A DNA stretch of 21,923 nucleotides from Bacteroidetes bacterium UBA3022 (GCA_002346225.1 DDYY01000076.1:1-21923); one strand, 5' to 3'. Positions 1 to 8,200 are shown, counted from the stretch's first letter. The notes: a model not told the origin generated them from the sequence alone. Numbers and translations: made by a program.

Positions 1-1232
1 TCGGTAAGCAGGGGCGGGGAGCACAATAACAGCGAAAGCAACAACAGAAACTGGGGTATGCTACGGTACCTGCTCATGGTATCGGCGTCGGTTACCACAT
101 ATCCGTAAAGCAGCAACAAAACAGCTGCCACCGACCACCACATCCAAAAAAGGGCCGGGAGCTTTCCTTTTACCCGCAGTAGCAGGTATATGAGGAGTAG
201 CCAGAACAGCATTAGTTCAAGGGACATGTAGATGCGAAAAATATTGGAGCTGTGGAGCAGGTTGGGGCGAAATAATATGTTATTGATGACTCCCGGGAGC
301 TGGGTTAAGGGTTCGGTGAGTTCATAGCCGGTGAATACATGGTAGGTATAATCCGGGTCGTCCTCATATAATATGAAGTATTGCTGCGCTTCACAAATGA
401 TTTCACTAACATTAAAAGAGTAGGAATAACGGTCGGCAATGCCAATGAGCAACAGCCCTGCCACTGCTGTTCCTGAGAAATACATCCAGGCCGGCCTTTG
501 TCCCTTTCGGGCAATTTGCCACAAAATCAGGAGGGGAACCAGCACCATGGTGTAGTATTCGCGCACGAATAGCAACAACACGAGGCAGATTAATATCACC
601 AGCAGATTCGATTTGCCATAACGATGCGACAGGCGCAGCATGCTGCCAAAAATGATTTGCACCAGCATCAGTACAGGCCCCTCCTTCAACAGGCCGCTGC
701 TCCAGAGTGTCAGGGACGGAAACAGCAAGAGGACTATGAATGCCGCACTGAGGTGAAGTGGGTAGAACTGGGCGATATTCCTGAGCAGCCATACGCTCGA
801 CAGAAAGTACAAAAAGCAAAGAATGACCACGTTGCCCCAGGCATTTCCGAATGTGAACATATACAAAATGGTGTTGATGCGCACCATCGTATATTCCACG
901 TTGTTCCATGAAAATTTCAACGGGTCGGAGATGTATCGAAGGTGCTCGGGATATACATTGTCAGGGCCCCAGCCAAACGTAAGCTGCAGGTAATGCATGG
1001 GGTTTTCGCGCAATGTGCCGTATATCAGATCAGCATCGTGCAGGTAATTCAGACTGTCGCCTCTGCCAATCACCCACATCCAGATGGCCAGATTCGCACA
1101 GCCGGCCAACACTTTTATCAGAAAGGCAAAGGTCAGCCAACGGGCATCCAGGCCTTCTCTCCATTTTTCCGCTCGAAAAATGATCCAGCAGAAAAGCAAT
1201 GTATAAAGAAGTGGTACAGCCAATTGCAGCAT
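1..1232 (-). CDS. Polytopic membrane protein, glycosyltransferase (GT-C)-like; 3' end cut by the window edge
   Basis: Reading the minus strand from ATG at 1232 gives one open frame of 410 codons that runs off the left edge, so the C-terminus is missing. The ATG is the first start after an in-frame TAA a few codons upstream. The product is very hydrophobic, with about eight or more membrane segments. After the second segment comes a polar, periplasmic-looking loop with GRGDSLNY (residues 56-63), and later FPSLTLWSSGLLKEGP (about 171-186). Acidic residues in the first outside loop and an 'FPS..WSSG..KE' stretch are familiar from Bacteroidota GT-C/GT39-type and polysaccharide polymerase-like membrane proteins. 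I infer a role in surface glycan synthesis; the exact family is not certain. The gene is divergent from the metal-efflux operon, with its own TAnnTTTG box 32 bases upstream. No frameshift is seen. Confidence 0.75.
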   Translation of the reverse strand, partial: MLQLAVPLLYTLLFCWIIFRAEKWREGLDARWLTFAFLIKVLAGCANLAIWMWVIGRGDSLNYLHDADLIYGTLRENPMHYLQLTFGWGPDNVYPEHLRYISDPLKFSWNNVEYTMVRINTILYMFTFGNAWGNVVILCFLYFLSSVWLLRNIAQFYPLHLSAAFIVLLLFPSLTLWSSGLLKEGPVLMLVQIIFGSMLRLSHRYGKSNLLVILICLVLLLFVREYYTMVLVPLLILWQIARKGQRPAWMYFSGTAVAGLLLIGIADRYSYSFNVSEIICEAQQYFILYEDDPDYTYHVFTGYELTEPLTQLPGVINNILFRPNLLHSSNIFRIYMSLELMLFWLLLIYLLLRVKGKLPALFWMWWSVAAVLLLLYGYVVTDADTMSRYRSIPQFLLLLSLLLCSPPLLT

Positions 1233-1264
1233 AGGATGGATAGGGTGGATGCGTTAATAGGTGT

Positions 1265-1272
1265 CAAATCTA
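1265..1272 (-). promoter_or_regulatory. Candidate -7 promoter box (TAGATTTG) of the left-edge membrane protein gene
   Basis: The minus strand reads TAGATTTG, an exact match to the Bacteroidota -7 consensus TAnnTTTG. It lies 32 bases before the ATG at 1232. I see no good TTG -33 partner, so this rests on the -7 match and position alone. Confidence 0.45.
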
Positions 1273-1317
1273 AAGTACTATTTGACTTTTGTCACCATCA
1301 TAAAAATAAAATACTCC

Positions 1318-1325
1318 TACATTTG
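1318..1325 (+). promoter_or_regulatory. Candidate -7 promoter box (TACATTTG) of the metal-efflux operon
   Basis: TACATTTG matches TAnnTTTG exactly and ends 8 bases before the ATG at 1334. Transcription would begin almost at the start codon (near-leaderless), or about 10 bases before the alternative ATG at 1343. A TTTTG at 1287-1291 is 26 bases upstream, farther than the usual -33 spacing. The divergent intergenic region is only 101 bases and must hold both promoters. No recognisable metal-regulator operator was identified. Confidence 0.5.
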
Positions 1326-1333
1326 CGTCAGTA

Positions 1334-1711
1334 ATGTTAAGGATGCGGAAATTTTTTCTTGGTCTTGCAGGGGTTTTATTGCTCCTGCACAGCGTTATTC
1401 CCCATCTGCATATCGGAAAGGATCGCACAACAGCTGCGTTTGAATGGCATAACCAGAGCTGCAGTCATGAAGCATTTTCTTTGACCAGCCTTTTTGCGCA
1501 CAACCACAGTTCTATCAGCAGTCCGGATGTCTATCTGGATGCGGCCTCCCAGACAGATCATTTTGACCAGGAAGTATTTGACGTAGTAATACGGCAGTTT
1601 CCATTGGTAAGCGAGGGTGCAAAGGTTTTCGCCTTATCGCCTGCTTTGCCGCCGCCTTCTTCTATTGCACATCTTTCCTGCAGCGCCGTCCGGCCTCCTC
1701 CTTCAGCTTGA
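1334..1711 (+). CDS. Small His-rich exported protein preceding a heavy-metal efflux pump
   Basis: A 125-residue protein (122 if translation begins at Met4, 1343). The N-terminus is a basic stretch followed by a hydrophobic core, FFLGLAGVLLLL (7-18), so it is exported or membrane-anchored. After it come nine histidines (19, 24, 26, 39, 45, 56, 58, 76, 113) and two cysteines (43, 116), including PHLH and HNH clusters, which suit metal binding. The C-terminus is proline-rich and ends VRPPPSA. Short proteins with a 'PH.H' motif after the signal segment and a 'C.LR.PP' tail are common just upstream of CusA/CzcA pumps in Bacteroidota, and this one fits. A role as a periplasmic metal-binding accessory is inferred from composition and position; no function is established. 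Probably first gene of the operon, 62 bases ahead of the pump. Confidence 0.7.
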   Translation: MLRMRKFFLGLAGVLLLLHSVIPHLHIGKDRTTAAFEWHNQSCSHEAFSLTSLFAHNHSSISSPDVYLDAASQTDHFDQEVFDVVIRQFPLVSEGAKVFALSPALPPPSSIAHLSCSAVRPPPSA

Positions 1712-1766
1712 TGAATTCCATTTAGGATTGTCCGTTCGCGGACCAGTTTCTTTATTTCATCAAGTT
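1705..1766 (+). promoter_or_regulatory. Nested inverted repeat between the small His-rich gene and the pump gene
   Basis: The outer arms CTTGATGAA (1707-1715) and TTCATCAAG (1756-1764) are perfect 9-base complements. They extend to 11 pairs if A1705-T1766 and a G1706-T1765 wobble are counted. Inside is a second perfect hairpin, GTCCG (1730-1734) and CGGAC (1739-1743), around a TTCG tetraloop (1735-1738). The left arm covers the stop codon of the small gene (TGA, 1709-1711) and the right arm ends 7 to 9 bases before the pump ATG (1774). There is no T-run after it, so it is not a standard intrinsic terminator. In mRNA it would fold the whole intercistronic segment. Control of pump translation, transcript processing or stability are possible roles, all inferred. 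Confidence 0.6.
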
Positions 1767-1773
1767 CAATTAT

Positions 1774-4700
1774 ATGTTTGAAAAAATAATTAATTATTCT
1801 GTAAAGAATAAGCTCATAGTATTTTTAGGTGTCCTTGCCCTGATTATAGGCGGTTGGACATCACTGCGACAGATAGCTATCGATGCCGTTCCGGATATCA
1901 CCAATAATCAGGTTCAGGTAGTAACGGTAGCGTCCACGCTGGCAGCAGAAGAGGTAGAGCAATATGTTACCTACCCGATTGAAGCCGTAATGGCTAATAT
2001 TCCCGGCGTAACAGAACTGCGCAGTATTTCCCGCTACGGATTATCGGTGATAACCATTGTGTTTGAAGACAAGATGGATATCATGAAAGCCCGTCAGTTT
2101 GTAGGGGAACAAATTCAACTCGCAGCATCCGATATTCCCCCTGAGTTGGGCGTGCCTGAAATGATGCCCATCACTACAGGGCTGGGGGAGATCTACCAGT
2201 ATGTGCTCACGGTCGATGATGCATACAAGGATCATTATAGTGATATGGACCTTCGGACCTTCCAGGACTGGATTGTGAAAAGACAGTTAACAGGGATAGA
2301 AGGCATTATCGAAGTGAGCAGTTTTGGTGGAAAGGTGCGGCAATATGAGGTGGCTGCAGACCCTGTTCGGATGCTGGAGCGGGATGTTACCATTGAAGAT
2401 ATTCATGCGGCCCTCCTCGCCAATAATTCCAACAGCGGTGGTAGTTATGTGGAACAACGCAATCAGGCTTTTTACATCCGTACCGAAGGTCGAGTGGAAC
2501 ACCTGCAGGATATTGCCATGATACCTGTTCTCTCTGAAAACGGAGTGCCGGTGCGCATCCGCGACATTGCTACAGTGGGTTATGGTAGTCCGCAACGCTA
2601 CGGCGCCATGACAATGGATGGCAAAGGGGAAGTGGTAGGGGGGATTACCCTGATGCTCAAGGGAGCAAATTCCTCGCAGGCCATTGCCAATGTACAAGAA
2701 CGCATAGAACAGGTGGAAGCAGCATTGCCGGAAGGAGTGCATATCTATCCCTATCTCGATCGGTCTGAACTCGTTGACAGAACCATTCACACCGTATCCA
2801 AAAACCTCATAGAAGGAGGACTTATCGTCATCTTTATTGTGGTATTGCTGCTGGGAAATTTCCGGGCAGGTTTGGTGGTGGCATCGGTCATTCCACTGTC
2901 TATGTTGTTTGCCATCATACTCATGCGCATATTTGGAGTTTCGGCCAACCTGATGTCGCTGGGAGCGATAGATTTCGGTATCGTAGTAGACGGTGCAGTC
3001 ATTATCGTTGAAAGCGTACTTCACTATCTGTACACCCACAAACGGGGACGTAAGCTTTCTGCAACAGAAATGGATACAGCCATTTCCTTTTCTGCTGCAC
3101 AGATATATCAGTCGGCGGCATTTGGTGTCCTGATTATTCTGGTTGTTTTTGTTCCCATCTTCACCCTGCAGGGCATAGAAGGAAAGATGTTTTTGCCAAT
3201 GGCGCAAACTGTCAGCTTTGCGGTGCTGGGATCGCTTATCCTATCACTCACCTATGTACCTGCTGCAACAGCGCTATTCCTGAGCCGGGAGATTGGCGAG
3301 CACCATACATTCGCCGACAGGTTGGTGGGATGGCTGAGAAGACGCTATCTACCTGCTATAACCATGGCAGTTAAAAGGCCGCTAATGGTTACCGGTGGCG
3401 CCATCATGGCCTTGATCTTAGCCATCATACTGTTTACGCGCATGGGTGCTGAGTTTGTACCCACGCTGGAAGAAGGAGATCTTGCCATGCAGATGGCAGT
3501 AGCACCCGGTAGTTCGCTGACCCACAGCATCGCTACCTCCACCAAAGCAGAAGCATTGCTACTCGAGCATTTCCCGGAGGTGGAACATGTTGTTTCCAAA
3601 ATTGGGACCGCTGAGGTGCCCACTGATCCGATGGCTATTGAAGATGCCGATATCATGATTATTCTAAAAGATAAGGATGAATGGGTATCGGCCGATAACC
3701 GGGAAGATCTGATAGCGCAAATGAAAAAAGTACTGGAACCGCTACAAGATGCATCCTTCGAATTCACGCAGCCCATTCAACTGCGCTTCAACGAGCTGAT
3801 GACCGGTGCCAAAACAGATATTGCCGTACAGATTTATGGCGAGGATGTGAAGGTGCTGAAGCAACTGGGTGACAGCGCCGCGGCGATAATAAAAACGATT
3901 GAAGGAGCGGGAGATGTTAAGGTGGAGCAGACAGAAGGACTCAAGCAGTGGCGTATCATCATGGACCGCCAGCAAATGGCAGCACTCGATATCAATGTGG
4001 AACAGGTGAATATGGCCATTCGGGCCGCTTATGCAGGCGAAACTGCAGGCACTGTTTACGAAAATGAACGACGCTTCGACTTGGTAGTGCGTATGGATGA
4101 TCCCAGCCGCTCGGAGTTGAACCTCGGTCGCATATTTGTGCGCAAAGGCGACGGCACAGCCATTCCCATCTCGCAGGTAGCACACATGGAACAGGTGGAA
4201 AGTCCTATGCAGATTTCGCGCGAAGATGCACGTCGACTGATTAAAGTTGGGGTGAACGTAAGAGATATCGATGTAGCTACACTGGTAGCTGCTATCGAAT
4301 CAGATTTGCAGGATCAACTGCAGTTACCGCCCGGTTACTTTATCACTTATGGAGGTGCCTTCGAAAACCTGCAACATGCCGTGGAACGCCTCACCATCGC
4401 CGTACCGGTAGCTCTGTTGTTGATTTTATTCCTGCTCTACATCACCTTCCGGTCTGTCAGTAAGGCGCTCATCATTTTTGTAGCTGTACCACTTTCTGCC
4501 GTAGGCGGTGTGCTGGCCTTGACGCTTCGGGGACTGCCTTTCAGTATTTCCGCAGGTATTGGTTTTATCGCATTGTTCGGTGTGGCGGTGTTGAACGGTA
4601 TCGTATTGATGAATGAGTATATAAGATTAAGTAATATGGAAAATGTATCACTCCGTGACCGCGTTATCCAGGGTGCTGTTTCCCGGCTACGTCCGGTGTT

Positions 4701-6069
4701 AATGACTGCGCTGGTGGCGTCGCTCGGTTTCCTTCCTATGGCTATTTCAACAGGCAGCGGAGCAGAAGTTCAGCGTCCGCTGGCAACGGTGGTAATTGGT
4801 GGTTTGATAACAGCTACTTTGCTAACGTTAGTGGTTTTACCCGCTATCTATTATCTGTTTGAAAAGCGTAAGATGGTATCCGTAAGCGGTAAGTCCTTGC
4901 TATTGCTGTTAATGTGCATACCATTCATTTCACAAGCGCAACAGCCGTCGTCGGAAGAAGATATGATTGCTCAGGCATTATCAGCACGTCCCGAGTTACA
5001 GGTAGCTGCATGGCAGGAGTCCTGGTGGCAGGCGGAGGCGGATGCCGCATGGGTTTTACCTCCGGCAGCGGTAGATGCTCAATACGGACAGATCAACTTT
5101 GCCGGGAACGACTACCAGATTGGATTTCAGCAGGAATTAGGTAAGCCCTGGGCAAGCGGTGCCAAAAAGGAGTGGGCTTTTCTGGGCGCAGCTGCTGCTT
5201 CAAAAAGCAGGGATCAGCTGTCTGCAGAAATCAGCTGGAGGGTCAGATTAGCTTATCAGGGATTTCTCATCCAGGAAAAGAAAGCCTCCTACCTTCAAAT
5301 GATTGAGGAGGACCTGAAGGATGCTGCTGCGCAGGTCGATGCATGGAAAGCATCAGGTATGATTACCGAATCCGACAAGATGCAAATGCAGCAGTTATTG
5401 CGCAACCTCCGGGAAATGCAGTTCGGCGCCTCTACCGAAAGCTATCGCTATGTAGAGGAGCTGCGGTATCTCTGTGGTAACCAGGTGTTGGAGCCGAAAA
5501 AGGCGGACCCTCAGCAATTAAAGCCGGTCATGTTCTTTACGGAACCCACAGTCAATGCGGTGCATACCCAAGCCATGGAACTGGAGGTAGCCCAGATAAG
5601 AGCATACGAAAAAGTGATTGACAACCAGAAAGTGCCAGACCTCGCTTTGGGATACTTTCTGCAGTCGCTTAATGGTGAGCAGGGCTTTCAGGGCGTGCGG
5701 GCAGTGGTGAGTTTACCCATTGCCGGCAGCGGCCGAAAGCAGGCGCTCCTGCAAAATGAATTGAAGACGCTGCAACAGGAAGCAATGCTGACAGACCGCG
5801 AACGGCAGTTGCATAATGAACTGGAGGTGGCCCAGCAAAGAGCAATGATGGCGGCCAATGTACTCGCTGCATACGATACCGCACCGGAGGAGCAATTCCG
5901 GAATGTGCAGGATGAGCTGCTTGCGCAATTCCATGCCGGGGAGATGGATGTCTTCACTTTTGTCCAGCACTACAACAGTGTTCTCCATGGCGTAAGCGGA
6001 TGGCTGGATGCGCTTTACCAGTATAACCAATCACTCATAACCATTCAATATTTAACCCTTAGCAATTAA
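1774..6069 (+). CDS. CzcA/CusA-type heavy-metal RND pump fused to a TolC-like outer-membrane channel domain
   Basis: A 1431-residue protein; ordinary CzcA/CusA pumps are about 1030-1050. Residues 1-1032 form a complete heavy-metal RND pump: first membrane segment at about 14-30, TM4 with the proton-relay motif GAIDFGIVVDG (397-407, Asp400 and Asp406), and the periplasmic stretch EFVPTLEEGDLA. A TAEVPTDPM motif resembles CzcA more than the Cu/Ag pump CusA, favouring export of divalent Zn/Co/Cd/Ni-type cations (inferred). After the usual pump ending (YYLFEKRK, to 1033) comes an internal signal-peptide-like segment: KSLLLLLM core, then SQA/Q at 1053-1056. The remaining ~375 residues are helical, Gln/Ala/Glu-rich and TolC/CusC-like with two repeats. 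Thus pump and outer-membrane channel are one reading frame. The adaptor follows 4 bases downstream. Metal specificity is not proven. Confidence 0.93.
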   Translation: MFEKIINYSVKNKLIVFLGVLALIIGGWTSLRQIAIDAVPDITNNQVQVVTVASTLAAEEVEQYVTYPIEAVMANIPGVTELRSISRYGLSVITIVFEDKMDIMKARQFVGEQIQLAASDIPPELGVPEMMPITTGLGEIYQYVLTVDDAYKDHYSDMDLRTFQDWIVKRQLTGIEGIIEVSSFGGKVRQYEVAADPVRMLERDVTIEDIHAALLANNSNSGGSYVEQRNQAFYIRTEGRVEHLQDIAMIPVLSENGVPVRIRDIATVGYGSPQRYGAMTMDGKGEVVGGITLMLKGANSSQAIANVQERIEQVEAALPEGVHIYPYLDRSELVDRTIHTVSKNLIEGGLIVIFIVVLLLGNFRAGLVVASVIPLSMLFAIILMRIFGVSANLMSLGAIDFGIVVDGAVIIVESVLHYLYTHKRGRKLSATEMDTAISFSAAQIYQSAAFGVLIILVVFVPIFTLQGIEGKMFLPMAQTVSFAVLGSLILSLTYVPAATALFLSREIGEHHTFADRLVGWLRRRYLPAITMAVKRPLMVTGGAIMALILAIILFTRMGAEFVPTLEEGDLAMQMAVAPGSSLTHSIATSTKAEALLLEHFPEVEHVVSKIGTAEVPTDPMAIEDADIMIILKDKDEWVSADNREDLIAQMKKVLEPLQDASFEFTQPIQLRFNELMTGAKTDIAVQIYGEDVKVLKQLGDSAAAIIKTIEGAGDVKVEQTEGLKQWRIIMDRQQMAALDINVEQVNMAIRAAYAGETAGTVYENERRFDLVVRMDDPSRSELNLGRIFVRKGDGTAIPISQVAHMEQVESPMQISREDARRLIKVGVNVRDIDVATLVAAIESDLQDQLQLPPGYFITYGGAFENLQHAVERLTIAVPVALLLILFLLYITFRSVSKALIIFVAVPLSAVGGVLALTLRGLPFSISAGIGFIALFGVAVLNGIVLMNEYIRLSNMENVSLRDRVIQGAVSRLRPVLMTALVASLGFLPMAISTGSGAEVQRPLATVVIGGLITATLLTLVVLPAIYYLFEKRKMVSVSGKSLLLLLMCIPFISQAQQPSSEEDMIAQALSARPELQVAAWQESWWQAEADAAWVLPPAAVDAQYGQINFAGNDYQIGFQQELGKPWASGAKKEWAFLGAAAASKSRDQLSAEISWRVRLAYQGFLIQEKKASYLQMIEEDLKDAAAQVDAWKASGMITESDKMQMQQLLRNLREMQFGASTESYRYVEELRYLCGNQVLEPKKADPQQLKPVMFFTEPTVNAVHTQAMELEVAQIRAYEKVIDNQKVPDLALGYFLQSLNGEQGFQGVRAVVSLPIAGSGRKQALLQNELKTLQQEAMLTDRERQLHNELEVAQQRAMMAANVLAAYDTAPEEQFRNVQDELLAQFHAGEMDVFTFVQHYNSVLHGVSGWLDALYQYNQSLITIQYLTLSN

Positions 6070-6073
6070 TCAC

Positions 6074-6955
6074 ATGAGAAATATTCTATATTATTTGGCC
6101 GGTATACTTTTACTGGCTTCTTGCAAGAAAAGTTCAGTACAACCGGAAGAAACCATGGAAACCGAAGTAGCTGAAACAGTGAATGCCAATGCAGCAGCTT
6201 CCAGCCCAATGGGTAATCAACAAAAATTGGAATTTTTTGGATATGTAGATGTGCCACCTTCCAGTGCCTTCGAAGTGTATGCAAAAGCGCCCGGTTATAT
6301 CAGTCGCATCCATGTGCTGGAAGGTACATTGGTGAAAAAAGGTGCTGTTCTAGGACAGATGGAGTCGCCGGTGTACGCGGTGTGGCAGAAGGAATTGATG
6401 CAGGCTGCCGCTGAATGGGAGCTGCAAAAAAGCCGGTACGAAAGATTGTCGGGCTTACATGGGAAGGAAGCAATCTCCAATGCGGAAATAGAAGCAGCAC
6501 TGCGCGATTACAAAAGCGCTGAAGCGGATTTCAAGGGAAGGAAACAAGAGCTGGAGGCAATGGGCTTTTCTACAGGTTCCATACTACTGGGCGATTTTCA
6601 GCAGTACATTGATATTCGGACATCCATTACAGGAATGGTGACGGAAGTACATGCTGCCAATGGACAGCTCGCTTCCCCTTCCGATCACCTGTTCACCATA
6701 GTGGATAAGAGCCACCTGCATATTGAATTGCAGGTGCCCGTAGCTGATATTGGAAAAATCGCTATCGGTGATGTGTTTTATTTTCTTCCTGCAGGTGGAA
6801 CAGATACGTTGAAGGGGGAAATACATCTTATCAATGATGCTATCGAATCGACGACCAATACCATAAGAGTGCACGGTCATCTGGAAGAGGAAATACATGC
6901 GGAACAGCTATCGGTGGGTGAGCGTGTCTTTGTTACTATGGCGCAAAAGCAATAG
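6074..6955 (+). CDS. CusB/CzcB-type efflux adaptor (membrane fusion protein), lipoprotein
   Basis: A 293-residue periplasmic adaptor expected to join the RND pump to its outer-membrane channel. The N-terminus carries a lipoprotein signal with lipobox LASC (14-17), so Cys17 should be lipidated. A low-complexity Glu/Ala linker precedes the first half of a lipoyl/barrel-sandwich domain (around APGYISRIHVLEGTLVKKG). A helical hairpin follows (about 105-160: QKELMQAAAEWELQKSRYERL and the KSAEADFKGRKQELEA run), then the second lipoyl half (TSITGMVTEVHAANGQL) and a beta-barrel (SHLHIELQVPVADIGKI). It is shorter than E. coli CusB (about 400) and lacks an obvious metal-binding Met motif. It begins 4 bases after the pump stop, so it is surely co-transcribed. 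The last 20 bases overlap the convergent flavoprotein gene. Confidence 0.9.
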   Translation: MRNILYYLAGILLLASCKKSSVQPEETMETEVAETVNANAAASSPMGNQQKLEFFGYVDVPPSSAFEVYAKAPGYISRIHVLEGTLVKKGAVLGQMESPVYAVWQKELMQAAAEWELQKSRYERLSGLHGKEAISNAEIEAALRDYKSAEADFKGRKQELEAMGFSTGSILLGDFQQYIDIRTSITGMVTEVHAANGQLASPSDHLFTIVDKSHLHIELQVPVADIGKIAIGDVFYFLPAGGTDTLKGEIHLINDAIESTTNTIRVHGHLEEEIHAEQLSVGERVFVTMAQKQ

Positions 6956-8156
6956 CATTGGCGGCGACTTCGGCAGTGGTCCATGCTGCCTGAAAATTAA
7001 AGCCTCCTGTAATGGCATCAATATTCAACACTTCTCCGGAAAAGTACAATCCGGGGAAGTGTTTATGTTCCATTGTGGTGAAACGGATGTCGCGCAAATC
7101 AATTCCTCCTGCTGTTACAAACTCCTCTTTGAAAGTACTCTTTCCGTTAACAGGAAGTTGGCTCGCAGTTAACCAACCCACCCATCGTTCCCTGTCGGCT
7201 GTGCTCAGGTCCGACCAGTTCTTTCCTTCTATTCTTGCCAGTACAATCAATCTCTCCCACAGTCGTTTGGGAACACCCCATGCAGGCGACGCACTGACTT
7301 TCTTCCCACCCTGAATGCGCCTTTGCTCATCGATGTAGGCATGAATTTCCGTTGGATCGCGACCCGTCCAGTTGACTGTTACCTTAAAGCGATAGCTGCA
7401 GGCATGCATGTCTATGGCACCTATTGCGGAGGCTTTCAATACGGCAGGACCGCTTAATCCCCAGTGGGTAATCAGCAGCGGGCCTTCGGTGCACACTTCA
7501 TTCGGCAGGATAGCAAGAATCGCAGCTGCAGGAACAGCAATGCCCTGCAGGTCCTGGAGGAGATGATGTTGTATATTGAAGGTAAATAAGGAGGGAACCG
7601 GTGGAACGATAGCACAGCCCATATCTTCGAGGAGTTTCCACATGGCGGGACTGCTACCCGTTGCTATCATAACCTGGCGTGCTGAAAAAAGACCTTTACC
7701 GGTAGTAATTTCCCAGGTGTTGTTCCTGTACTGCAATTGCTGTACACCGCATTGCAGCAGCACCCGAATGCCCATGTTGCGGGTGCATTGTTCAAAGCAA
7801 TCAATGATGGACTGGCTGCTGTCACTCACAGGAAAAACGCGTCCGTCTGCTTCTATCTTGGTGGGGACCCCGTGATCTTCCAGCCAGCCCATCATATCAC
7901 CTCCCAGGAAAGTGTGAAAAGGACCCAGCAATTCTTTTTGGCCTCGGGGATAGTGCGTTACCATTTCCGTGGGGTCAAAGCAGGCATGCGTGACATTGCA
8001 CCTGCCGCCTCCGGATATGCGCACCTTGCTCAATACTTTATCTGATTTTTCAAGTATGGCGATGCGCATTGCAGGGTTTTTTTCTGCACAGCGTATGGCC
8101 GTGAAAAAGCCCGCAGCACCGCCACCTATTACTATAAGGTCAAAATCTTGTTGCAT
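6936..8156 (-). CDS. HI0933/YhiN-type FAD-dependent oxidoreductase (BaiN-like flavoprotein)
   Basis: A 406-residue flavoprotein of the HI0933-like family, annotated in databases as NAD(P)/FAD-dependent oxidoreductase or aminoacetone oxidase-like; the physiological substrate is generally unknown. The N-terminus has the dinucleotide fold DLIVIGGGAAG (6-16) with the acidic residue Glu36 ending the second strand. It is followed by the family signature SGGGRCNVT (48-56). The C-terminal FAD contact reads GLYFSGEVLNIDAITGGFN, also typical. Length is normal for the family. Probably a cytoplasmic single-gene unit: the upstream neighbour is divergent and the downstream one is convergent. Its stop codon lies inside the adaptor gene, giving a 20-base tail-to-tail overlap. 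Confidence 0.9.
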   Translation of the reverse strand: MQQDFDLIVIGGGAAGFFTAIRCAEKNPAMRIAILEKSDKVLSKVRISGGGRCNVTHACFDPTEMVTHYPRGQKELLGPFHTFLGGDMMGWLEDHGVPTKIEADGRVFPVSDSSQSIIDCFEQCTRNMGIRVLLQCGVQQLQYRNNTWEITTGKGLFSARQVMIATGSSPAMWKLLEDMGCAIVPPVPSLFTFNIQHHLLQDLQGIAVPAAAILAILPNEVCTEGPLLITHWGLSGPAVLKASAIGAIDMHACSYRFKVTVNWTGRDPTEIHAYIDEQRRIQGGKKVSASPAWGVPKRLWERLIVLARIEGKNWSDLSTADRERWVGWLTASQLPVNGKSTFKEEFVTAGGIDLRDIRFTTMEHKHFPGLYFSGEVLNIDAITGGFNFQAAWTTAEVAANAIAFAP

Positions 8157-8167
8157 ATGCCAGAACC

Positions 8168-8195
8168 CGAAGATAAGTATTTAGAAAAATCACAA
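8168..8195 (-). promoter_or_regulatory. Candidate promoter of the flavoprotein gene (TTG-N17-TATCTTCG)
   Basis: On the minus strand a TTG (8195-8193) is followed after 17 bases by TATCTTCG (8175-8168), one mismatch from TAnnTTTG. The box ends 11 bases before the ATG at 8156. Spacing fits the Bacteroidota -33/-7 arrangement, but the -7 is imperfect. Confidence 0.35.
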
Positions 8196-8200
8196 TATTT

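Noticed and set aside
412..909. Separate minus-strand ORFs (305-514, 412-909) and plus-strand ORFs (624-911, 942-1334) at the left
   Set aside because: All lie in other frames of one continuous minus-strand membrane-protein frame from 1232 to the edge, which reads without interruption.
970..1190. Suspected frameshifts in the left-edge membrane protein
   Set aside because: On careful re-reading of the reverse complement at 961-990 and 1171-1190 the frame is continuous; the apparent shifts were transcription slips on my part.
2287..3207. 306-codon minus-strand open frame opposite the pump gene
   Set aside because: It is antisense to a well-conserved RND domain, has a His/Cys/Tyr/Asn-rich composition unlike real proteins, no signal or motif, and no promoter box. 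It is a shadow of the pump codons.
1334..6955. A novel multi-gene defence or mobile system around the efflux operon
   Set aside because: There are no integrase, transposase, nuclease or toxin-like genes, no direct repeats and no composition break that I can see; the region reads as an ordinary metal-efflux operon with unusual fusion and leader features.
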